64,000 bases of DNA, taken from the NCBI GenBank assembly GCA_014055465.1, contig WIAF01000004.1, forward strand, positions 62,001 to 126,000. Direction: 5' to 3'. The stretch is from Nitrospira sp. CR1.1 (GTDB lineage Bacteria > Nitrospirota > Nitrospiria > Nitrospirales > Nitrospiraceae). The notes under the pieces were generated by a model. The model was not told the DNA's origin. It searched no databases and saw nothing but the letters and a program-made list of their open reading frames with translations. Position numbers and translations under genes: made by a program. This document shows, piece by piece, positions 60,150 to 64,000 of this stretch (positions within the stretch are counted from its first letter, which is position 1; every line of letters starts with the position of its first letter).

Positions 60150-61093
60150 TGTTTGCTCGCGCGCCGTTATCGGGGAGGGGTTTCCTTCCGCACTATCTCA
60201 GTCTTGCGCTCCTGACCTTCTCGGCAATGTGGCTCAACCCGGCCTTCTCCATGGCTGCTCGCGCCCCGACCCCGCCGCCCACTGCGGAGCTGGCCAAACA
60301 CCTGAGATCGATCGCCGAATTAGCGGCCGGCTCGCCGACCATTCCTATTCCCGAGGGGCCGTTTTTACTCGGCAGCATCCGCGTGGATGACGACCCCTAC
60401 GGCATGGGCACGCAGTTCGATGATACGGAACTGCCGCAGCATCGCGTCTGGCTGGACGCCTACGAGATCGATCGCGATGAAGTCAGCCTCGGCGAATATC
60501 TGACCTATCTGCACGCGCGAAAAATCCATCCGTCCAAAGACCTCCAGCATTTGATCTGGCACGTCATTACCGTGCACTCCGTCAGCGATGAGACGTTGGC
60601 GCAGTGGCCCGCTCTGTATGTCACCTGGAAAGAGGCCGAGAGTTTGTGCCGCGCGGCAGGCAAACGCCTGCCGACGGAAGCCGAGTGGGAAAAAGCTGCG
60701 CGCGGGCCTGACGGCAATCGATTTCCCTGGGGCGAGACGTTCCCCGACAATTCCCTGGCCATGTTCGGACAGCACCATGTGCACGAAATTCCGATTCTGG
60801 CGCCGGTGAGCAGCGGAGAGCCTGGCAAGAGTTATTATGGAATCCATCACATGGCAGGCAACGTCGCGGAATGGGTCAATGACTGGTTCGGATTCGACTA
60901 TTATGCCTATATGCCGGAACGCAACCCGCCCGGACCCACCAGCGGCCGATACAAGAGCCTGCGCGGCGGCTCCTGGAAAAGCCGGCCGATCATGCTCCGA
61001 ACCGCAACCCGCAGCGGCGCGCCCGCCGATCAGCGTTCGGCCACCGTGGGCTTCCGTTGCGCCAAGTCGGTATCAGGATCAAGCGCGCGATAA
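60149..61093 (+). CDS. FGE/sulfatase-modifying-factor-like protein, exported
   Basis: 314 residues. A signal peptide or anchor (about 13-35) precedes a formylglycine-generating-enzyme fold: IPEGPFLLGSIRVDDDPYG, VWLDAYEIDRDEVSLGEY, LPTEAEWEKAARGPDGNRFP, MAGNVAEWVNDWFG and SLRGGSWKSRPIMLRTATRS to the end. In active FGE a Cys follows the RGGSW block; here that region reads RGGSWKSRPIMLR with no cysteine, so formylglycine formation is doubtful. Related domains without it act as binding or structural modules. The last 64 bp overlap the convergent membrane protein gene. Coupled to the coiled-coil lipoprotein. Confidence 0.82.
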   Translation: MFARAPLSGRGFLPHYLSLALLTFSAMWLNPAFSMAARAPTPPPTAELAKHLRSIAELAAGSPTIPIPEGPFLLGSIRVDDDPYGMGTQFDDTELPQHRVWLDAYEIDRDEVSLGEYLTYLHARKIHPSKDLQHLIWHVITVHSVSDETLAQWPALYVTWKEAESLCRAAGKRLPTEAEWEKAARGPDGNRFPWGETFPDNSLAMFGQHHVHEIPILAPVSSGEPGKSYYGIHHMAGNVAEWVNDWFGFDYYAYMPERNPPGPTSGRYKSLRGGSWKSRPIMLRTATRSGAPADQRSATVGFRCAKSVSGSSAR

Positions 61094-62268
61094 TAGGCCA
61101 CGCCTCCCGAGAACTTTCTCGCCAGACACAAGTCCGCCACAGCCAGACATTCCAGACCGAACGGCAGATACCCGGCATAACCCAGCAACGGCATCTGAAA
61201 CAGGGACACCCCTTGCACGTACGGCACGGCGTACTCCCAATGCGCTAGGCTGTAGAAATTCCACATTTCCCAGAACCATCCGCAGATCAAGGCAGCAAGC
61301 GCCACCGCCCAGAGCGTTCGCCAATCGCCATGCTCCGTCTCGCTGAAGATTGTCGGTTCGTCGCGAATCAACTGCGGTGCCGTGATCAGCAAGAGCGGCG
61401 CCACCCACACCAGGGGGAACAAATAGTCCGGCCACAGGCCGATGCCGAGGAGTCCGGCCACAGCGCCGCAACCCAGCAGCCATCCCCCTGCGCGGCGACT
61501 GGGAAAATTGATCGTCACAAAATGATCCAATCCCGCCGAAAGACGCGGGCAAGCCGTGAGCCATTCAGCCGTGCTGAGAACGGCCGGCAACACCGTCGCA
61601 AACGGCAGCGTTGCGCGCAAAAAATATTCCCACGGCGTCAGATCTCCGCCATCCAGGTAATACCAATTCTGCACAAATCGATTCAGATATTCGAAGAGCC
61701 ACCAGAAGCAGGCGCTGAGCGGGAAGAGCGAGAGCAGATACCGTGGACGATGAATCACCATGCACCGGCCGGTGCGGCGATACGTCAAGGCATTCACGAG
61801 GACAATGTAGCCCAGCCAGAGCGGAGTGAACGTATGAGGCTGCCACGCCTCCATCCAGCCGAAGCGGGTCCAGGCCAATAGCCAAACACAGCAAGTCCAG
61901 CCGGCGGCAAGCCAGCCCCACCAAGGAAAGCGGCGCGGTGGATCCCCTCGCAAGTGAATGGCTCCATGTGAGGCAGAGGTCGGATCATCTGGCGCGGGCA
62001 CACTCTGACAGTTCGTTCGCCCCACGCGTACCAGAAACGGCGCGAGCAGGCCAGTAATCAAGATTGCCAGACCGATGGAGAGAGGCCAGGAAAAAGGCGC
62101 ATGTGTCACGGCGCCCAGGATGAGCGGCGGGAACGCAAGATAAGACCGAAGCGATCGCCCATCGAGCCAGAGGCCGAGCAGGGGGAGCACGATGACCCCG
62201 GCCAAGACCAATGCAATGGTGGACCAGTGCGGCCTCGAGCACATGGATGATGCCTTATTCTGCGACAT
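61030..62268 (-). CDS. Polytopic membrane protein of unknown function
   Basis: 412 residues with roughly ten hydrophobic segments spread over the whole length. Visible landmarks are HWSTIALVLAGVIVLPLLGL near the N-terminus, PWWGWLAAGWTCCVWLLAW, FWWLFEYLNRFVQNWYYLDG and CGWFWEMWNFYSLAHWEYAV. The tryptophan/aromatic richness in the loops is notable. I do not recognise a family. The C-terminus (ALDPDTDLAQRKPTVAER) overlaps the convergent FGE-like gene by 64 bp; the overlap reads well in both frames, so one of the two ends may be over-long. Starts alone. Confidence 0.65.
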   Translation of the reverse strand: MSQNKASSMCSRPHWSTIALVLAGVIVLPLLGLWLDGRSLRSYLAFPPLILGAVTHAPFSWPLSIGLAILITGLLAPFLVRVGRTNCQSVPAPDDPTSASHGAIHLRGDPPRRFPWWGWLAAGWTCCVWLLAWTRFGWMEAWQPHTFTPLWLGYIVLVNALTYRRTGRCMVIHRPRYLLSLFPLSACFWWLFEYLNRFVQNWYYLDGGDLTPWEYFLRATLPFATVLPAVLSTAEWLTACPRLSAGLDHFVTINFPSRRAGGWLLGCGAVAGLLGIGLWPDYLFPLVWVAPLLLITAPQLIRDEPTIFSETEHGDWRTLWAVALAALICGWFWEMWNFYSLAHWEYAVPYVQGVSLFQMPLLGYAGYLPFGLECLAVADLCLARKFSGGVAYYRALDPDTDLAQRKPTVAER

Positions 62269-62749
62269 TGTCCGGACTTCCGTAGCGTAAGGGCTGAGAC
62301 AACATGTCCCTCATGGACCAGATGCGCGACAACTCGGACGCACTTCTAGAAGCATGTGGCTGACAGGCGATATACGCACCGAAACCCATCGCGACTCCTG
62401 ACGACCGCCTTCCGTGGCCATTCAGGCGCGCTACTTAAAAGCGTAATTTCCGCTGATCCATCTTTGTCAGAAAGAAACTGACATGATGAAAACTTTCATC
62501 CTGACCGGCACACTCATCCTGTGCTTGTTTGTCGTCGCGCTCATGATTTCGGTTCGTGCTCAATGTCAAACCAGGAGCACACGCGAGAACGACCGGGGCT
62601 TGGCGCACCACGAGTTGGAATTGGCCCGCCTCTTCCATCTTCATTCCCCCCCACTGCTGATTTTTCCCACGTCCTCCGCACGCGCCCAAACTCTTCGCTT
62701 ATGCATAACGATGTGTTAGGGTAACGGACCCTTTGATTGGAATTTCCTT
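62269..62749. other. Spacer with one doubtful small open frame
   Basis: About 480 bp between divergent genes. A frame at 62483-62719 (plus) would encode MMKTFILTGTLILCLFVVAL and a poorly structured remainder, with no Shine-Dalgarno. The N-terminus is hydrophobic enough to be real, but the tail looks like chance. Nothing else is supportable. The promoters of the membrane protein gene (minus) and of the secreted protein gene (plus) must be here. Confidence 0.3.
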
Positions 62750-63391
62750 TTGCGTCGATCTATCTTCCTTTTGCTTCTCGTCATGACGGTTTCGACCGGA
62801 AACCTCCTCCTGACCGAAACACCTTCGCACAGTCAGGGCGGAGGGAGCCAGGTCACCATCACGCCAACCGACGGCAAAGTCATTGCCTGGTCTGCTGCAG
62901 GGGGAGGGGTTGAGGAATCGCTGGAACCCGGAGAAGCGGTCGTCACCTCCGGAGCGCGCGGACACACCGGATTCGTCCAGACGTCGAGCCGGTTGTTAGG
63001 ATTTTCTGCCGGCCTGCGTCAATGGCGGGAGGTTTCACTCGGAGTCGAAGAACGGATCGGACGGCATCAATTGCTGCCGTTTCTGATTCTCGCCCACAGC
63101 AATCAGCAGGTGTATGGATTCCAGGAAACGCGCGGACATTGGACCACCGTTTCGCTGGGACCCAACGAGACCGTGTCGCAGCTTCGCGGTCATGGACATG
63201 TCGCCGTGGCCATCACCAACGAACGGGCCCTGGGGTTTTCGACCTATACCGGCGGTTTCTTCAACATCGCCTGGACGCCTGAAGAGCGAGTCCTGTCCGT
63301 CGACGGCAGCCAGAGCGGCATAGTCGTCCGCACCTCGTCTCGCACCGTCATCTTCAAGTCTCAATCCACCGGCTGGACCGAGGTGCGATAG
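62750..63391 (+). CDS. Secreted beta-repeat protein of unknown function
   Basis: 213 residues starting from a TTG at 62750 (MRRSIFLLLLVMTVS); the next in-frame Met is at residue 12. The TTG is preferred because it completes a clean signal peptide (to about THSQ, residue 29). The mature part has about four degenerate repeats of roughly 35-40 residues, each with a W-x-x-V/A-S-L turn (LRQWREVSLGVEERI, RGHWTTVSLGPNETV, GGFFNIAWTPEERV), which suggests a small beta-propeller or beta-solenoid. I know no family for it. Converges on the DUF5069 gene 27 bp away. Confidence 0.6.
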   Translation: MRRSIFLLLLVMTVSTGNLLLTETPSHSQGGGSQVTITPTDGKVIAWSAAGGGVEESLEPGEAVVTSGARGHTGFVQTSSRLLGFSAGLRQWREVSLGVEERIGRHQLLPFLILAHSNQQVYGFQETRGHWTTVSLGPNETVSQLRGHGHVAVAITNERALGFSTYTGGFFNIAWTPEERVLSVDGSQSGIVVRTSSRTVIFKSQSTGWTEVR

Positions 63392-63418
63392 CGAGTCTCC
63401 ACACACCCGATCACGAGC

Positions 63419-63850
63419 TCACATCCGTCCTTCGTCCAGCTCGATCGCATCGACCCAGGTGGTCGCGGGAGGCAGCGCCGTCACCGGTACGCCTCGCTTC
63501 GTGGCGATGTCCTGCAGACGCCCCTGATACCGCTGCTTCGCCGCATCATCCTTCGGGCCTCCGGTGAGAATGCCCTTCGACCACTCGGCAATTTCTTGAT
63601 CGGAATGCTTACGGCCGTGAGTGGTGACCCAAGCTAGTAGTGACTCATCGCTTCCACCCGCCAACACCTGCTGCTCGAAGGCTTTCGGGTCGATCTGCAG
63701 AAAATCGATCAAATACTTATCGAACCCGACCGTGATGTAGTTGTAATCCTGAATCTTGCCGGCATGCCGCAGGCGGACTTTATCAATGAAGCGGCCCAGG
63801 TGAGCGATGCCGCCGAGGAGGGCTTTGGGACTGCGGGGATAATTCATCAT
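63419..63850 (-). CDS. DUF5069-family protein
   Basis: A small soluble protein of 143 residues. The start at 63850 (MMNYPRSPKALLGG) has GGAGAA eight bases upstream; the open frame continues to 63910 but lacks that signal. The pattern RSPKALLGGIAHLGRFIDKVRL and YNYITVGFDKYLIDFLQIDP is typical of DUF5069 proteins, whose function is not established. GTLTGGPKDD-like and RYQGRLQDIATKRG segments follow. It stands just downstream of the RelE/ParE-like gene on the same strand. Confidence 0.75.
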   Translation of the reverse strand: MMNYPRSPKALLGGIAHLGRFIDKVRLRHAGKIQDYNYITVGFDKYLIDFLQIDPKAFEQQVLAGGSDESLLAWVTTHGRKHSDQEIAEWSKGILTGGPKDDAAKQRYQGRLQDIATKRGVPVTALPPATTWVDAIELDEGRM

Positions 63851-63885
63851 CGTAATGTTCTCCAATCGAAAGGCTTGTTTGAAAG

Positions 63886-64000
63886 TTACGTCTTGCCTCG
63901 CGAAACCCAATAACCAGGTTTTCGTTTCAGGTGCATGACAGCCGCAACATAGATGACTTCTCCTTCGACCGCATAGATCACGCCGTAGGGAAACCGCTGC
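63886..64000 (-). CDS. RelE/ParE-like toxin, C-terminal fragment at the window edge
   Basis: The frame enters at the right edge and ends with TAA (63888-63886). The 37 residues RFPYGVIYAVEGEVIYVAAV and MHLKRKPGYWVSRGKT match the end of RelE/ParE-family toxins (the F/LPYxI-Y..E...I.V.AVxHxxRxPxYW pattern). Such toxins cut mRNA on the ribosome or poison gyrase. The antitoxin would lie outside this window, so whether the pair is complete cannot be seen. Confidence 0.75.
   Translation of the reverse strand, partial: QRFPYGVIYAVEGEVIYVAAVMHLKRKPGYWVSRGKT

Overview
This 64 kb GC-rich window comes from a Gram-negative (diderm) chromosome. It carries a complete tol-pal envelope locus, lipoproteins with clear lipoboxes, a TolC/NodT-type outer-membrane factor, TatC, multiheme cytochromes c and molybdenum cofactor genes. 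The gene order, the Mo/Fe-S/cytochrome content, the multicopper oxidase and the style of the dispersed palindromic repeats suggest a member of the Nitrospirota, most likely a Nitrospira-like nitrite oxidiser. That assignment is inference from gene content; no rRNA or other marker here settles it. The DNA looks like core chromosome. I see no phage, no CRISPR array and no intact insertion sequence. The one clearly decayed stretch is 19.1-21.0 kb.

Layout. 0-5 kb: a 3'-truncated multicopper oxidase (minus), then a KimA-like APC permease overlapping a secreted PKD-type protein (plus). 5.2-9.5 kb: palindromic repeat copy A, an aKG-HExxH-type putative peptide-modifying protein, a small zinc-ribbon protein and rqcH. 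9.6-16.6 kb: a GAF-GAF-AAA-Fis sigma-54 activator followed by five overlapping genes, namely an unknown protein and a complete tripartite DevBCA/MacB-type exporter with its outer-membrane factor. Matching palindromes and a sigma-54 promoter link the two. 16.6-19.1 kb: a TPR protein behind a perfect FNR-type box, a LamG-like secreted protein and an RRM protein. 19.1-21.0 kb: a gene-poor stretch with a 32-bp perfect palindrome, a wrecked Wzt-type ABC gene and repeat copy B. 21.0-30 kb (minus): htrA, tatC, then an eight-gene run: mrp/NBP35, moeA, mobB, hexaheme cytochrome c, ABC ATPase, His/Cys-rich membrane protein, ABC-2 permease, 2OG-Fe(II) oxygenase.

30-37 kb: a lipoprotein, a GT2 glycosyltransferase, a multi-spanning membrane protein overlapping a NodU/CmcH-type carbamoyltransferase, and a lipoprotein with a caspase-like fold that lacks its catalytic dyad. 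37.4-52.2 kb (minus): a monoheme cytochrome c with its own strong promoter, then the long run tRNA-Val, tRNA-Asp, tolQ, tolR, tolA, tolB, pal, two CpoB/YbgF paralogues, mutL, miaA, mtnP, a PfkB kinase, a TPR lipoprotein and rodZ. 52.3-64 kb: xerD divergent from an LpoA-like binding protein, trpS, repeat copy C, PilZ, a secreted BFN-domain protein, an MBL hydrolase, two envelope proteins including an FGE-like protein without the usual cysteine, a membrane protein, a secreted protein of unknown function, a DUF5069 protein and the end of a RelE/ParE-like toxin.

The three strongest leads are: (1) a self-contained sigma-54 circuit controlling a tripartite exporter; (2) a repeat family whose terminal TAG coincides with the stop codon of the neighbouring gene in two of three places; and (3) an operon joining Fe-S/Mo cofactor assembly to a hexaheme cytochrome, an ABC exporter and a dioxygenase. 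Start codons were chosen by Shine-Dalgarno position and signal-peptide form. Promoters were read by eye and are predictions.
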